64,000 bases of DNA. It comes from Alectoria sarmentosa. Lineage: Eukaryota > Ascomycota > Lecanoromycetes > Lecanorales > Parmeliaceae. Positions 1-13,739 of this stretch are shown one piece after another. The position numbers and the translations under genes are program-made. The notes beneath the pieces were generated by a model. The model did no database searches. It was not told where the DNA came from and worked only from the letters and a program-made list of their open reading frames with translations. The stretch covers positions 21,600 through 85,599 of the forward strand of contig WOGZ01000136.1 of the NCBI GenBank assembly GCA_009733775.1, in the 5' to 3' direction. The number at the start of each line of letters is the position of its first letter. Within the stretch, counting starts at the first letter, position 1.

Positions 1-3000
1 TACGATTGTTAAAAAGTCATTTATTATTAAAAATATATAAATTTATTTTGATCGAACTTGTTTTAAAACAATTTTCATTAAATGCGAAAATTGAATTACA
101 TTATCGTGAAGACCTTAAAGCGTAAAGTCTTCGAAATATTAATGATCGATTTTATATATTTTTATAATAAAATATAAAAAGGAATAATATTTCACAACTT
201 TAATAAAAAAAAGCGTAACATAATTATAAACGTTTTGCGATCGATTAATAATCTTATTTCATCGTTCGATACTTTTTTTAAAATTTTTAAATGTTTTCGA
301 ATATGAAAATAATGTGTCAAAATATTAAAAAGAATTTCTTTACGTGAAATAATATTTATAACGTTAAAGCAAAGTTATAATAATTTAAATTAGTAGATTA
401 ACGAATACATTATTTAAAAAGTCGAGTTCGATTTTATCATTATTCTCGAAATCGTTAATAATCGTATAAATTTAAGTTATTAATAATTGTTTTTATACGT
501 TATACGTTATTATCGCGAGATGATATTTGAATCGACGAAGAAAGAGCTTAAAGAAATAAAGAAATCGATCGAGAGCATTTATATTTTCGAGTAAATCAAT
601 CAGCTCGCTTAATGCAAATTTGTTATTTTAATAAATCGATTAAGGTTCGCGTCTGCGAAGATTGCATCGTTGAAATTTATAAATAACGTCGTTATCGATA
701 TCACATTTAAATAAACTTAACCCTTTTTTATCATCGTATAATTCGATAAATTTAAAAAGCGTAAAAGCGAACGTTTATATAATTTGACATATAAGTAAAG
801 TTCTAACGATTTCTTTCTCGATAGTGTATAAAATATCGATAAAAGTTAAAATCGCGAGATTATATCTTTTTTCGTGAGAAGATTTATATATCGAACTTTT
901 CTTAATTAATTAACATTTATAAATTAAATCGAAGCTTTTAAAACTTTTATTAAAATATTCGAATGATTTTTAAAAGCGATGCGCGATTATATAATGAGAG
1001 AATAAAATTTAAATCTTAAAAGAATTATCTCGTAAAATATCTCTTACGATAAAATAATTTAAAAAAATGCAATTTTAAAATATATCGCTTTATCGTCGTT
1101 AAGTTAAGAATTATTACCAGAAGAAACACGTAAAAAAACGTATAAAAAAACACGTTTGATGTTTGACGATAGAATTTTATTTCAAAAATATTTATTAAAT
1201 TGAAACGCTCTTCGCGAAGAGATTAATAAACGATTAAAGACACTTTATAATTATATAAATTAAGGCTTTAAGTCGATCGATAAATTAAGTTATTATTCGA
1301 CGAAGAATAAAGACTTTTAAATAAGTTCATTAATCACAAGTTGAGATTTCGTTAAATGATATATTTATAAATAACAACCTCGATTTATGCGAAAAAGAAA
1401 AGTTTTATTGCTGAAATTGCTAATAGTGTTAAAATTCGAGTTAAATTCTTTCTTCGTGATAAATATAACTGAGTGAAAATAAAAGAATTATTTATTTATT
1501 TATTTGATTCGTCTTCGATCGAACGAATAACGAAAATGCATATACGCAATCGACGTTTTTTATTCAACACTACTTTACGATTTCTGACTTCTTTAAAATG
1601 CTTTAAAGCTATCGTTAATAATAACATTAACGTCGTGTTTATGATTTCGAAGAGAAGCGTTAATATCGATTTTAAAGATTCGAGATTTACTTGAAAATCG
1701 AGTGTGAGCTGAAAAATAAAAGAAAATGTAAAACGCAAAAAGTGAGATTTTAAACGATTAATTTATATAAAATCATTCAAAAAAAATGCATTAAAAAGTG
1801 TTTAAATATTGAAATAATTGCTATTTATAATCTTTAATATAATATAATATTTTATCATTATTAAAGTTATAATTAACTCTCGATCGTTATTTAAAGAAAA
1901 ACGTAATATTGAAAATGCGTAAGTTGATGTTCGATAAAACATTGTGAAAAAATCTCGAAGTAATAAATCTAGTAAAGAAGTTGAGATTAAAGTAAATGAT
2001 TAAAATATCGCGTTTAACGATTGAAATTAAAGTAAAAATATTATTTATTAAAAAGTTTAAATTAATTAAATCTCGTGAGAAATTTTGTTAAAAAGTGAAA
2101 AGATAACGAAATAAAAGTGAAAAAAGAAAACGACTTACAATAAAATTATTAAAACTTTCTTTAATTTGCATAATATTTTTGCGACGATTTTAATAAAACG
2201 TGATCAATGCGAATAATTTTAAAAATGCATTAAAATCTTGAAGATTATATTTTTCGTTTATGTCGAATAATATATTATCGATTTCGAGTTTTAATATTTT
2301 AAATAAACTTTAACATTAAATTAAAGAATTTAAAAGTTCGATTATCGATTATAACAAAATTTTCGAGTGAGATAATATTAATTTTATCACGTTAAGCAAC
2401 TTCTTAAACGTAATTATCTTCGTCGTTTTTAAATTAATATTAAAAGAATAAATAGATATAAGTTGAGCGAAACGATATAAAATCTTAAATTGCATTTAAG
2501 TGCACTTACTTTTTATCAGATAGATTCTTAAATAACAAAAATAAAATTTCTATTTTAAAGCGTCGAATCATTGCAAATTAAGGCTTTTCGTTTTTTTTTC
2601 AGTTTTGAATCTTCTTTATAATCGCCTTTTAATGCCTTTTTTCGTGCACTTATTTAATTGCATTATTAGCGATAATTATATTTTTTTTCATATAAATCGT
2701 ATTTAAAAACATTAAATTTGCGACACGATTAAGCATTTGCGAGCTTAAATGAGAGATTTACTTTAAAGTAACGTTTGAAAAAAAAATTTTTATCGTTTTA
2801 AAATTTTGTGAAAGAATTAAATACGAATTATTTTGTAGTAATTCGTAAAAATTGAAGAAACGAGATAAAGCGATTCTTTTGCGAAATTAATATAGTTACT
2901 CTCTTATGTTAATAATCTTTAATTTAACTCGAAATATCGAAAGTGCTCGAGTTATTAAAAATGAATAAGATATATCAAACGCAATTATTATATTATTCAA

Positions 3001-4730
3001 GTTTAGCGAGTTTTAATCAAAATGAGTGCGTAAACGAAAAAGAGTTTTCTTTAAGTTTTAAGACTTTAACGTCGTTAATATAATTAATTTTGTTAATGAA
3101 ATCACGCGATAAAGTAAAAACCTTTAACGTATAAATAATTCTATTTTTATTTGACGTAAAAAAATACGCATACATTGAATTTGATTTAAATTTTAATAAA
3201 GATATATTATCGATCTTCGCTTCACGTAACGAAGCGATAAATATATTAAAATTCAATTTTCTTCTTTTTTGTTAATAAGTAATAAATAATTTTAAAACTT
3301 TTGCGATGAGAGTTTAATTTATAATACATATTAACGATACTCTCTCACTTATTATAAAAGACGTTCGATATTTGAAAATCGCTTTCACGTTTTATGATAA
3401 TCGTTAAATTTACTCTCGAGCTGACGACGATAATGATATAATTCTTTACGACATTTTGATTAACGACAATTTATGTTATATATCACGTCGTCGACTAATA
3501 AGCTTACTTTAGTTTTTTTCAAATCGATTAATATTATAATGTGATTTTTATATATCGAAAATATCGAATAAAGCGTTAAATTTGAGGGTCGAAGACGTTT
3601 CGTTCGATATTTATTAATGTTTATAAAGAAAAAAGTCGAGTTTAAATCGAATAATGATTTTCAAAAGTAATTGAATAATATTACGTTAATTCGAATTGTA
3701 ATGCGTATATTTTATAATAAAAATACGCAATTGAATTATAAAGAATAATTAATTATAATATCGTTATTTTAATAAAATCGACGTATTTCGTTTAAGTTAA
3801 AATAAACGATATCGATTATTATAACGCGTTTTCGTTAAATATTATATAACGATATGCGATAAATAAATGAAAAATAAACGATATGAGAATATTTTAAGAT
3901 TAATTATAAAATTAAGCTTCATTAATTTAATCTTTCGAACGTAAGTCACTTTTAAAATTTATTTTAAAACACTATACAATCTTATAAAGCTTATTTAATA
4001 AGTTGTTTTATATATTTTTAAGAAACTCACTTTTAAATATCTTTCTTTTCTTTTAATACATTTTAATAAACTTTCGTTTCTCACGATTTATTTTTTTCTC
4101 GATGTATCATTATACGTTACGTCTTAAATTTAATTTTATATATTTATCAACACGTTTTCATTTCTCATTTTTCTTTTCTATCACTAATTTATATTATAAA
4201 TTTTACTTCAATTTATGTTATCGTTGCTAACGACGTCGTCGTCGTGTTAATTATTATTAAGAGTTTTATTTTTGTGAAGCAAGTTCTTCGTGCTTTCGCT
4301 TTTCTTGCGATTAAACACTTTATTTATTTATATCTCGTACGACATTACCGTTTTTTAAAATCGTGAAATCGCGTTAATGTTTTTTTTCAATTGATTTATA
4401 TCACGATTAATATATTTTATATAATTTTTAACGTCACGTCGATTAAAGAGATTGAAGTTAAAGCGAGAACTTTGACGATGATTAATCTATCATTGTTTTT
4501 CTTTAATTTTCATTTAAGCTTTTTGACTGATTTTTTAGAAATCTCATTATTTAATTATTAACGCATTCATCGCATAACGAGTTGAATATCTTTTATTCTC
4601 TATCTTATTTATGCGCTCTCGATCATTTATGATAATTCGTCTTATATATACGATATGCGTAAGAATTTATACTTTGTGATGGTAAGTTATTGGAAGATTA
4701 TATTTTTTAAATACGATAACTTAATATCTT
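1..4730. other. AT-rich RIP-mutated block, no intact gene
   Basis: Very AT-rich DNA with frequent CpG (tcga, acgt, gcg) and rare CpA/TpG, the pattern left by RIP on repeated DNA. Short open frames exist (for example minus strand 1496-1738 and 3017-3256), but their Lys/Ile/Asn/Phe-rich translations match nothing I recognise. The stop frequency is what base composition alone would give. Probably transposon remains too mutated to name by eye. Confidence 0.8.
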
Positions 4731-4736
4731 TAGAGA

Positions 4737-6050
4737 GGAGTTGCTCTTGATCTCCTAATGCTGCTCTCATTGTCGATTTTCCGTAAACCGTTATACGAAA
4801 TTTTCCTTCGCATCCATTAAACGTTGACATTTCTGTGTGCGTACGCTCTTTAGAGACATCTTAGTTTCAAATGATCCCTTGCTCGGATTTGTGTTTGCGT
4901 CTCGACCTGGATTCTCGACCTGATTTCCTTTCTTCAATTCTACAGCATTCTACACCGCAATGTTAATCTCCGATGAGGCTTCTCGCGAGCGCAAGTGAAT
5001 AAGATAAACGTCGGGTTCAAGATCACCGTTATGGTTTTCTATAGGCTGCAGGTGAAAGTCGGTCAATATATCAATCTGTGGATTTCATTAGTCAGCTTCG
5101 GGTCCTTTTTGCAGAGTCATCCTTTCATGGTCGCATTTTGTAAGGAAGGAAAGTAAACAACATTGGAGCTTCTGATCGGACCGCAAAGAGGACTCACCTT
5201 TAAGTTTTTGCGCATTAGCACATATAGTTCTAATTCTGTGCAGGTCAACCTACGTTTAGCGTTGTTCAGCGGGCCGCATGGGCTCAGCGCGCCCTTGATA
5301 AACTTTGAGACGGTCTTCTTGGTCGCTTTAGGGCTTGGAATAGTTGCTCAGTTACCATATCTTCGGCAACTGATCCGTGGCTATAACGACTTTTGAGTTC
5401 GCACACGTCGTATTCATTTGGTCTGATAGCTTCAAAGCCTGGGTGAGTACGGAAGCACGTGCCCCGTCGATCGGTAGCTAAAACTGCAGGCAGAGGACGG
5501 AGCTCTGGCGCAGGATATGCTCAATCAAGTCTTGAAAGACGACACAATGGATGATGGTTACGTTATTTTGCCCCGCTCACCAATTCACCTTCAGGATCGC
5601 TAATTCTTTGCCAGATACTGATCATCTCCGTCTACTCTGCCTTCGATCATGTCGGTCCTGGTTCGCTCAATTAGGGCCAACATCGGCGGGTCTTTATTCA
5701 CCAGGGTGTGATGAATTTAGAGGAGCTGTTACGGGCGGAAGTGATAGGAGGGCGTTTGTCGGTCACGTCAGAAGACGAAGAGTCCGGGTGGGATGGAAAG
5801 GCGCTGATAGAGGAAGAACTGGTATCGCCTGGGCAGGAAATCTCGACAGAGTTTGATTCTGGAAAATTTAAGGCAACTAAAAAGGCCGGAAAGATGCTTA
5901 TGACAGGTAAGACTTGTTCCCCACCCTCGTGACTTATTGATTGATATCGCAATATCTGTTTCCGAGGACGTTCGAGGTCGTTTGCGAAATCTTATAAGAG
6001 GCTATTTGGACGAGAGCGTTAGTTTACTAGAACTAAAATATCAGCCCTGA
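4737..6050 (+). pseudogene. Ferric-reductase-like protein, C-terminal half, RIP-decayed
   Basis: One forward frame from 4737 to about 5603 reads like the C-terminal half of fungal ferric-reductase-like membrane oxidoreductases, which carry electrons from NADPH through FAD to haem. In order: last membrane helices, a GQYINLW segment, the FAD-site motif HPF (about 5118), SGPHG (about 5265), and a nucleotide-binding stretch GLGIVAQLPYL (about 5331). In-frame stops lie at 4818, 4851, 4872, 4974, 5154, 5394, 5424, 5427, 5475 and 5601. An indel near 5605-5620 shifts the frame by two. That frame runs on to GKML, a 46-bp intron (5907-5952) whose acceptor AG has become AA, and a C-terminal LIRGYLDESVSLLEL-type tail ending at the stop 6048-6050. 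The N-terminal half would lie in the AT-rich DNA upstream. The family call rests on remembered motifs. Confidence 0.78.
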
Positions 6051-6271
6051 ACGAGCATTGCGAGGTTTGCCAGGTCATGGGATAGGATTTAAATGACTCA
6101 GAGGGGTTTTGCCATGCGAAAGTTATCATTCATAGATGCCACAAATATATTTTTGCAAGGTCGTGCGAATCTTTTCAATCGAGTAGAAACGTAAAACGAT
6201 GATACGGCTCGATGTAAATAACTCCCATTTGTGTGACACATAAAGTTGAGTTTAGATATCGGTCAAAGTTT

Positions 6272-6930
6272 GGGATGGACCTATGAGTTGAGGGATGGAC
6301 CTTCGAGGAGAGGGACAGGCCTGAAAGTTAAGGATGGACCTACGAGTTGAGGGACAGTTCTCGAGGAAAGGGACAGATCTCGATCAAAGGACAGACCTCA
6401 AAATTAGGGATGAATCACGAGTTGAGGGATAGCCCCCGAGGAGAGGGATAGGTCTCAAAGTTAAAGATGAATTTACGAGTTGAGGGATAGCCCTCGAGGA
6501 GAGGGACACGTCTCAAAGTTAGGGATGGACCTATGAGCTGAGGGATAGCCCTCGAGGAGAGGGACACGCCTCAAAGTTAGGGATAGCCCTCGAGGAGAGG
6601 GACAGGCCTCAAAGTTAGGGATGGACCTACGAGCTGAGGGATAGTCCTCGAGGAAAGGGATAGTCCTCGGTTAAAGGACAAGTCTTAAAATTAGGGATGG
6701 ATTTACGAGTTGAGGGACAGTTTTCGAGGAAAGGGACAGACCTCGGTTAAAGAACACATCTCAAAGTTAAGAATGAATTTACGAGTTGAGGGATAGCTCT
6801 CGAGAAGAGAGACAAATCTTAAAGTTAAAGATGAATTTATGAGTTAAGAGATAGTTCTCGAGGAGAAAAACACGTCTCAAAATTAAAAATGAATTTACGA
6901 GTTAAAGAACAGACTTCGAGATAATTCTCG
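6272..6930 (+). repeat. Minisatellite of 19-bp modules, 58-bp main period
   Basis: Degenerate tandem array. The common unit is about 58 bp, itself made of three related modules of about 19 bp, each starting gggat or gggac. The landmark gagttga/gagctga occurs at 6285, 6344, 6419, 6477, 6535, 6631, 6707, 6783, 6841 and 6899. Spacings are 59, 75, 58, 58, 96, 76, 76, 58 and 58, close to 3, 4 or 5 modules. Copies on the right (after about 6780) become AT-rich by G-to-A and C-to-T changes. No coding frame seen. Confidence 0.9.
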
Positions 6931-8700
6931 AAAGAGCTAGATACTATAAAAGGCAATAACATTTTTTACGTATTTTGATTATGACCTTTTTCAAATAATA
7001 ACAGTTATTTTTTTAGTTATAGCATTTATCTAGCACTTCTTTATTCAAAATCTTTTATTCGATTACATAAAACTTAAAAATGAACATTTGAATTTTCTCA
7101 TTCAAAAAAAGCAACTTGCATTTAAAGTTAATTCTATTAATTATTTCTTAGTTATTTAATGTGTATTTGCATAAAGTCGTGATTTCGAGAAGTTTATAAC
7201 TTTTGTTAAAGTGTACTTCATCTCGTTTTATAACTCACGTAATCTCTTTTTATTTTAATGTGTATTTAATTTAATGTATAAGTGCTCGTTTAGGGCGAAA
7301 AGATGATTATCGACGTTTTAATTTTTCAACGCCAACGCGAAAGCGACAATATAATATTTCGCGATTAATTTTTAACGCATAAAGTGCGGAGAAGGAGAAC
7401 GACGCTTTGAATTCTTAAAAAGTATAAGATTTTCATATGTCACTTTTTTGACTATCGAGTCATGAACGTTATACGTTATTGTTATTTAATGCTTGACGAG
7501 GGTTTTTATAATTAAATTAAGAGAAATTTTAAGTGAAGTTATTTACGAAATTGCGCATTTATTTATTATAAATTTTTTAATAAAAATGTGTTAAAATTGA
7601 TGATAAAAAGCGTAATAAATTAAAAATATCTTAAAATAAATATTGAATAGAGATTTTATAAAAGATTACGACTTTAATTAAATGTTTAAAAAAAAATGTT
7701 TAAGTTAAATAAATATTAACTCTTTTTATATTTTTTAAATGCTACTTAAATTGCGATTAGTTAGTTTAAATATTAAATGATTTAATTCTCTCTTTTCTCG
7801 CATTTTTATATTTCATTTTTAAATCGTCTCTTTAAATTCATTTTTGAAACTTTTTTTTATTTTAAAATAAAGTTTCAAATTTGATCTCGTTTTTTACGCT
7901 TCGATTCTGGCATTGAGAGAGTAAAAACATTTTTTGATTATTTATAAACTTCTTTTATCTTTCTTTATCATTTTTCGAAATGTTAATTTCAATATATATA
8001 CGATAATGAGAGAGAATTATTAACACTTTTATAAGTTTTTAATTTTTGACGATAAAGAAGCACTTAATCGTCAGCAAAGCATTTTTAAGAACTTAAATAA
8101 TATTTTAAAATTAACGTGTGATGGAAATTAACGACGAAATGCACGTATTTCACGTATTAAAAACGATCGTTAATAATTAAGCACCTTCGTAAAAGAGATT
8201 CGATTTTAAAGTTCTTCAATTTTCATTTCTCAGCGACGTTAAAAATAACGACTTGATATAATATAAAGACGATGCAATTATAAATGTTCTTTTAAATTTT
8301 ATAAAATCTTTTAAGATTTTTATTATCATTAATCTGCGTTATATAAAATAAAATTTATCGTCGTTTAAGAATATACTCGTTCGAGAATCAATTAAACAAT
8401 TTTAAGCGGCAATTTATTTAACATTTTTATCGAATATGTAAACGATTTTTAAATATTAATATATTATATTCTCGAGTTTCCTTAATATATATTGATTTAT
8501 AAAGTTATTCGTTTTTTTAATGTTGCTTTTTAATTTTATGTCGCGTTTAAAATTATCGCAATAGTTTAAATTTCAACTCGAAAACAATTATTTCTTAAAT
8601 TGATGAAATTTAATATTCAGAAATTTTAATTTTACTCTCCAAAAATCGCGAACTTTTAATAATTAATAATAACGCGTTTATCAACAATCAAATTAAATCA
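6931..8700. other. AT-rich RIP-mutated block
   Basis: AT-rich and CpA-poor sequence between the minisatellite and the piggyBac remnant. No recognisable protein, tandem array or RNA gene was seen. It may include the 5' end of the piggyBac copy. Confidence 0.7.
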
Positions 8701-8739
8701 AATTAGATTTAATTAAAAATAGTCATATCTCGCAATAAA

Positions 8740-10605
8740 GTGTTAAATAATATAAATTATATTAAAAAGAATTCACAATTAGAAAAGATCTCGAAAGAAT
8801 CGCCTTTAAAGTTAAAGGCATTATTTAAATATAAATTAATACAAATTATCAGGCCTTTTATTTATAATTATAAACTTTTATTTAATATTACTTTTAATGA
8901 TTTTTATACAATTTTCAATCTTTTTTTTATCAATGCGACTTTATAATTATCGATAAATTATATAAATAAATATGTTTTTTTATTTTTTAAGTTAAAAACA
9001 TTTCATTTTTATACTTGAATTTTTATCATTATTAACGAGTTTCGAGTTTTTTTAAAAATGTTTATTTGAATAAATCTATATATAGAATTTAATGTTAAAG
9101 ATTTTTAAAATACGAATTTATTGAATAAGTCGATATATTATCAAGTTTTGAATCATATAAATTTCGTAAAATGATAACAAATTAATAAGTTTTTTCATAT
9201 CTTAAAGCTTTTAAAATCAGATTAAAAAGAGATCATATTCGATAAATTGAAATCATTAAATGCACATCTTCGAAAGATCTTTAAAAAGTATTGAAAATTC
9301 GATATACACTTGATTATAAATGAGATTATTTAACGATTAATAAATCGTATTAAAGAAATCGTGAATATTTCGAATAAATTAATTTCGAAAAACTTTAAAA
9401 TCTAAATTTTGATTAATTAGAATTATATATTAAATTAAATATTTTATACGAAAGATCGAAATAAGAGAGAAGAATTTTAAAATCTAAATAATTTTTGAAT
9501 TGAGAATTTAAATTTTACATAAATTCAAATCGTGATTTTAAATTTAATTTCTTAAAAGAATATTTTCAAAAATCACTTTTATATTATATAATTAAATAAT
9601 CTTTTTATATCAATTCGTTTTTTAACACAGTTTTAAAAGAAAAAATTCGAAATTGCAAAAATTATGCGTATTTTTATAACAAAACGAGAGAATTTGAAAA
9701 TTATAAGTGATATTTAAACATAACGTATATCGACGAAGCCGAATCGTGATTTAAATTTTAAACTTTTAAATCTAAAAAACAAATGAAATATAAGTATAAA
9801 ATGAGATAAATTATATAATTATCTTTTCGAGAATAAACAAATATTCGAATTAACTTGAAAAGATTAAAATATAATGTTATTTATAATTATTATATTAAAT
9901 AATCAAAAGAAAATTAATAAATTACATTATTAATCGATTAAAATAATTATAAATGCACGTATTTCTCGAGTTATATTCGATCAAAATAAGATTCGAAAAA
10001 AGCTTCTTATTTCGAAGTTTATTAATTAATATAATTATTATATAAATAATGTGAATAATGTAAATTAATTGCGTTGTTATTATAATATATAAAAAAGACA
10101 TTTTAAAAATTGAAAGTCACTATAACATTTTTTATTAAATATTATTATTATTAATTATTATAAAATAACTTATTACAAATTTAAAAAAATGCAGAAAGTT
10201 TCATTTTATAATTATAAGAAATTTTATATACAATTTATTAATCAATTATTCGAGAATTCGAAGCGTTTCTTCGAAAAATCTTCGACAATTAAACACTCTT
10301 TATCAACACAAATATATTCGACGATCGCAATAAATTATGATAAATTAATTCGTATAAGTGAGAAATCTCAAATATGCGTATTTTGCTTATGTGCTGAAAG
10401 AAAAATATCTTTAATAAAATTCAAAAAGCCTCTTTTGAAACTGTTAACAAATTCGATTAAATCACATAATTTGATTAAAAGAAAGCGACGAAAGCGAGTC
10501 TTAAAAAGTTTATTTAAATGTAAACTTTATAAAATTCATATATATAATCATATTAAGTGTTGAAAAAAACATATTATAATCATTTTATATAAATAGATTT
10601 GATAA
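8740..10605 (+). pseudogene. piggyBac-type transposase, RIP-destroyed
   Basis: One forward frame, without indels, carries the whole order of a fungal piggyBac-like DDE transposase (DDE_Tnp_1_7), which cuts and pastes DNA at TTAA sites. Recognisable blocks are DKLKSLNAHLRKIFKKY (about 9250), NRIKEIVNISNKLISKNFKI (about 9337), SIRFLTQ followed by KKKFEIAKI (about 9610), and a third block at 10036-10130 whose codons end LRCYYN and then HFLLNI. The C-terminal end has Cys/Tyr at 1, 4, 9 and 14 followed by TGA (10516-10563), the spacing of the family's Cys-rich tail with TGT changed to TAT and TGG to TGA. Many in-frame stops. Codons for the four catalytic Asp positions (9319, 9595, 10054, 10063) all read AAT (Asn). 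The ends of the element could not be placed. Confidence 0.9.
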
Positions 10606-13600
10606 TTTTTGATAATTTTTTTAATAAGAAAATGTTAAGTCTTTATTGAATCTTATTTATCAATTTAAGAAATACTTTACTTTTAATAATTATATTAAAG
10701 TATTTTGATTTAATTTATAATAATTATTTATTAATTTTAACTTCTTTTTTTAATCTTTTTAATATAATTATCTCGACGTTATTTATTTATTTTTAAAAAA
10801 AATTCTCTTAATAATAATGTGAAGTAGCTATTAAAAGTTATGAAAATAAATATAAAAGATTAATTGTTAAAGACGAAGTGAGTGATGATGTATAAAATCA
10901 TTTTATACGTTTATTAACATCGTACATTATTAATTATAAAGTGTTCGTTTTTTTAAATATATCGATTTTATAAAATAAAAAGATATAGCGAATAATAATA
11001 ATGTCTTCAGCTTGATAGAATAATATTCATTTTTACAATTTTTTAACGATTATTAATTTTTATTTATATGTGTTAATTTCTTTCGTTTGCCTTCTCATTG
11101 CATTTAATGTTTCATTTTAAACTTTTATAATAGTTTTTATACGTTTCTTAACTCGCATTCGAGTAATTATAATTTTTTTTAATATATCTTATATTCATAA
11201 TCCCTTCTCCTTCGTCTCTTTTCAACGATTTTTATAATTTCTCACTTCTCTTTATTCAATGTTGAATTTCTTTAATTTTAAAGTCGCTCAATAAATTATA
11301 AAAAAACGATAATAATGTGAGAGAAATAAACGATCGTTATTATTTCGTAATCATTTTTATAAATAATTTACTCAACTCGATTTCGATATAATGCGATATT
11401 AAAAGAGATCGAATAATTAATAAAAATAAAAATAGATTTAATAATAAGAGAATTTATATAACTGCGTGTTTTTGACTATTTCTTCGAATGAGAATTTTCG
11501 AGATATATAATATTAATTTTAGATTTCACGTTCGTGACTTTAATAAAAGCGTTAATTTCGTTAATTTTTTCGTCGTTATTCTTCATCACAATAGGGTTAT
11601 TTGAAATACGTTAATAGAAAATCTCGAATATTAATTAAAAATGCATTTGAGGGGCATATCTTGACTGTTACCAGCTTTATTGAGTCGATTTAAATTTGTT
11701 ATTTTCTTATATTACGAGAATACTCGCGAAAAGAGAGATCATTTAAAAATAAACTTAAATTGCGATCGAATTCGTATAAAATTAAGGTCTTTCGATTTAT
11801 CATCGATATTATTTATTTTATCGATCACGATCGTAACTTTTTAAAGTTATTAAACGTATTTATAAAGATTAATATCTGCGTATTAATTTATACGTTAAAT
11901 TTTCTTCAATTTATATATATATTTTTCACTTTCGTTTAAATTTACATTATTTATTATGCGCTTAAAAAAACCTCGAATCTCGATAACGTTTATAATTATT
12001 ATAAATTTAACGTTTATATGAGTTATTGAATTTTATATTTATAAGAAGTTAATCGAATTTGTTCTTAATTTTATTGCGTTTTCTCGAAGCGAAAATCGTT
12101 ACGAAATTAATAATGATTTAAGATTTAACGACGTAATAAACGATCGAAAAATATATAAAATAATGTTATCTTTATTGCAATTCGCTTCTTTATTTCTTTT
12201 CTCTTTTCTCTCACAAAAATAATAAAATTCGATATTTTTAAAATTAATATTTATATCGCATATCGATAAAAGAATAATAAATAAAGAAGAAAGAGAATTA
12301 AAAATGAAATCTTTTATCTTTTTATAAAAGATGAAATATTTAAATAAACGTTATTTGTTAATATTAATATTTATTAACGAGAACTTTAAAAATCGTATTT
12401 AACTTCTAAGCTTATTATAAAAATTCGTAAAATGTTAAAAAAGTAATAATTTTCGCCTTACTTAAAAGTCGAGTCGTTATTTTTAAAATGAACGTTATTG
12501 CTATTATCGATATTCGTATCATTATCTTCATTTAATTTCAAATTCGATTATTGCGATTTTTGTGTTCTTTCGACATCGAGCATTAATTTCTCGAAGAATA
12601 AATTTTTTTTTTTTTCTCTCCGCCGCCTTTATTGCGATTATTCTTGAAATCGAATTCGTTTAAGAGAATTGAAATAATTATTCAAGGTTTATAAGAAGCG
12701 AAGACGGCGAATATTATCTTCGACGTATAATTCAATATCTTTAAAATTCAATATATGCTTGTAAGATAATAAATTAAAGAAATTTTTCGACGATAAGTTA
12801 ATCGAATCAAGAACTTCGATTAAATCGTAATCGTTAAATAATTCACCTCATTCGTCGTTAAATTTAGAAACTTTAAAAATATATCTTTGTTCGCAAATAA
12901 CGAAAGCATTATTAATCGAAATTATAAACGATTTTTTATTAATCAAATTAACTTTGATAAAGAATTAATAAAATTGAATAAAATTTAAATTAATCGATAT
13001 TATTATATTTTAAATATAAATTAAAAAGTTATATATGAAAAATTTAAAATTGAAAATTTAAGACATTTAAAATGAGGTAAAATAAAAATTATATATGCTT
13101 TTAAATTATACTTATAACGACGATAACGAATTTATATTCTTTTCAATTAAAAAATCGCTAAAAACGTTATTTTAATATTATTTATCTTATTTTTGCATTT
13201 ATCGATTACTTTTTTTTAATAATCTCGAATCGTCGATCTTTAATTATCATCGCTCGATTTTCAATCCTTTATTTTATATTTTACGATACGCGCTAACGCA
13301 ATCTTTCAATTCTTATTATTTCGCATTTAATTTATATATTATATCGATCAAAGATTTTTCATTGCGTCTTTCGAAGATATTTAATTATGAAATTAAGTTA
13401 ATTATAATTATTTAAACATTACGCGTTAAGACTTTTATAATAAATTTACATTTTTTTCGATTCACAACAAAAAGTGAGATCATCGTCTTAAAATTACATT
13501 ATTAAAACGAAATGAATACGAGAATTTGATTAATGCAATTAAACAAACACGAAAATAACATTATCGATCAAGATAAAAAGATTTCATTTTTTGATTTTAA

Positions 13601-13735
13601 TTCGCCGTCGCTACTCGACTTCATATTTAATTTTTTTAATATTATATCACTTAATTATAATCGAGAGACGATCTCTATTCATATAATTAAATAAACATAT
13701 AAAAAAACGTTTCTTTCATTGATCGTGTGATAGCA
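10606..13735. other. AT-rich RIP-mutated block
   Basis: AT-rich and CpA-poor throughout. A patch of about 45 bp at 11641-11690 keeps normal base composition (it contains ggggcatatcttgactgtta). No protein family was recognised on either strand. Confidence 0.7.
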
Positions 13736-13739
13736 ATCT

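Noticed and set aside
520..1330. Long plus-strand frame that reads like protein if stops are ignored
   Set aside because: Its stop rate (about 1 in 12 codons) is what 75% AT DNA gives by chance, and no family motif is visible.
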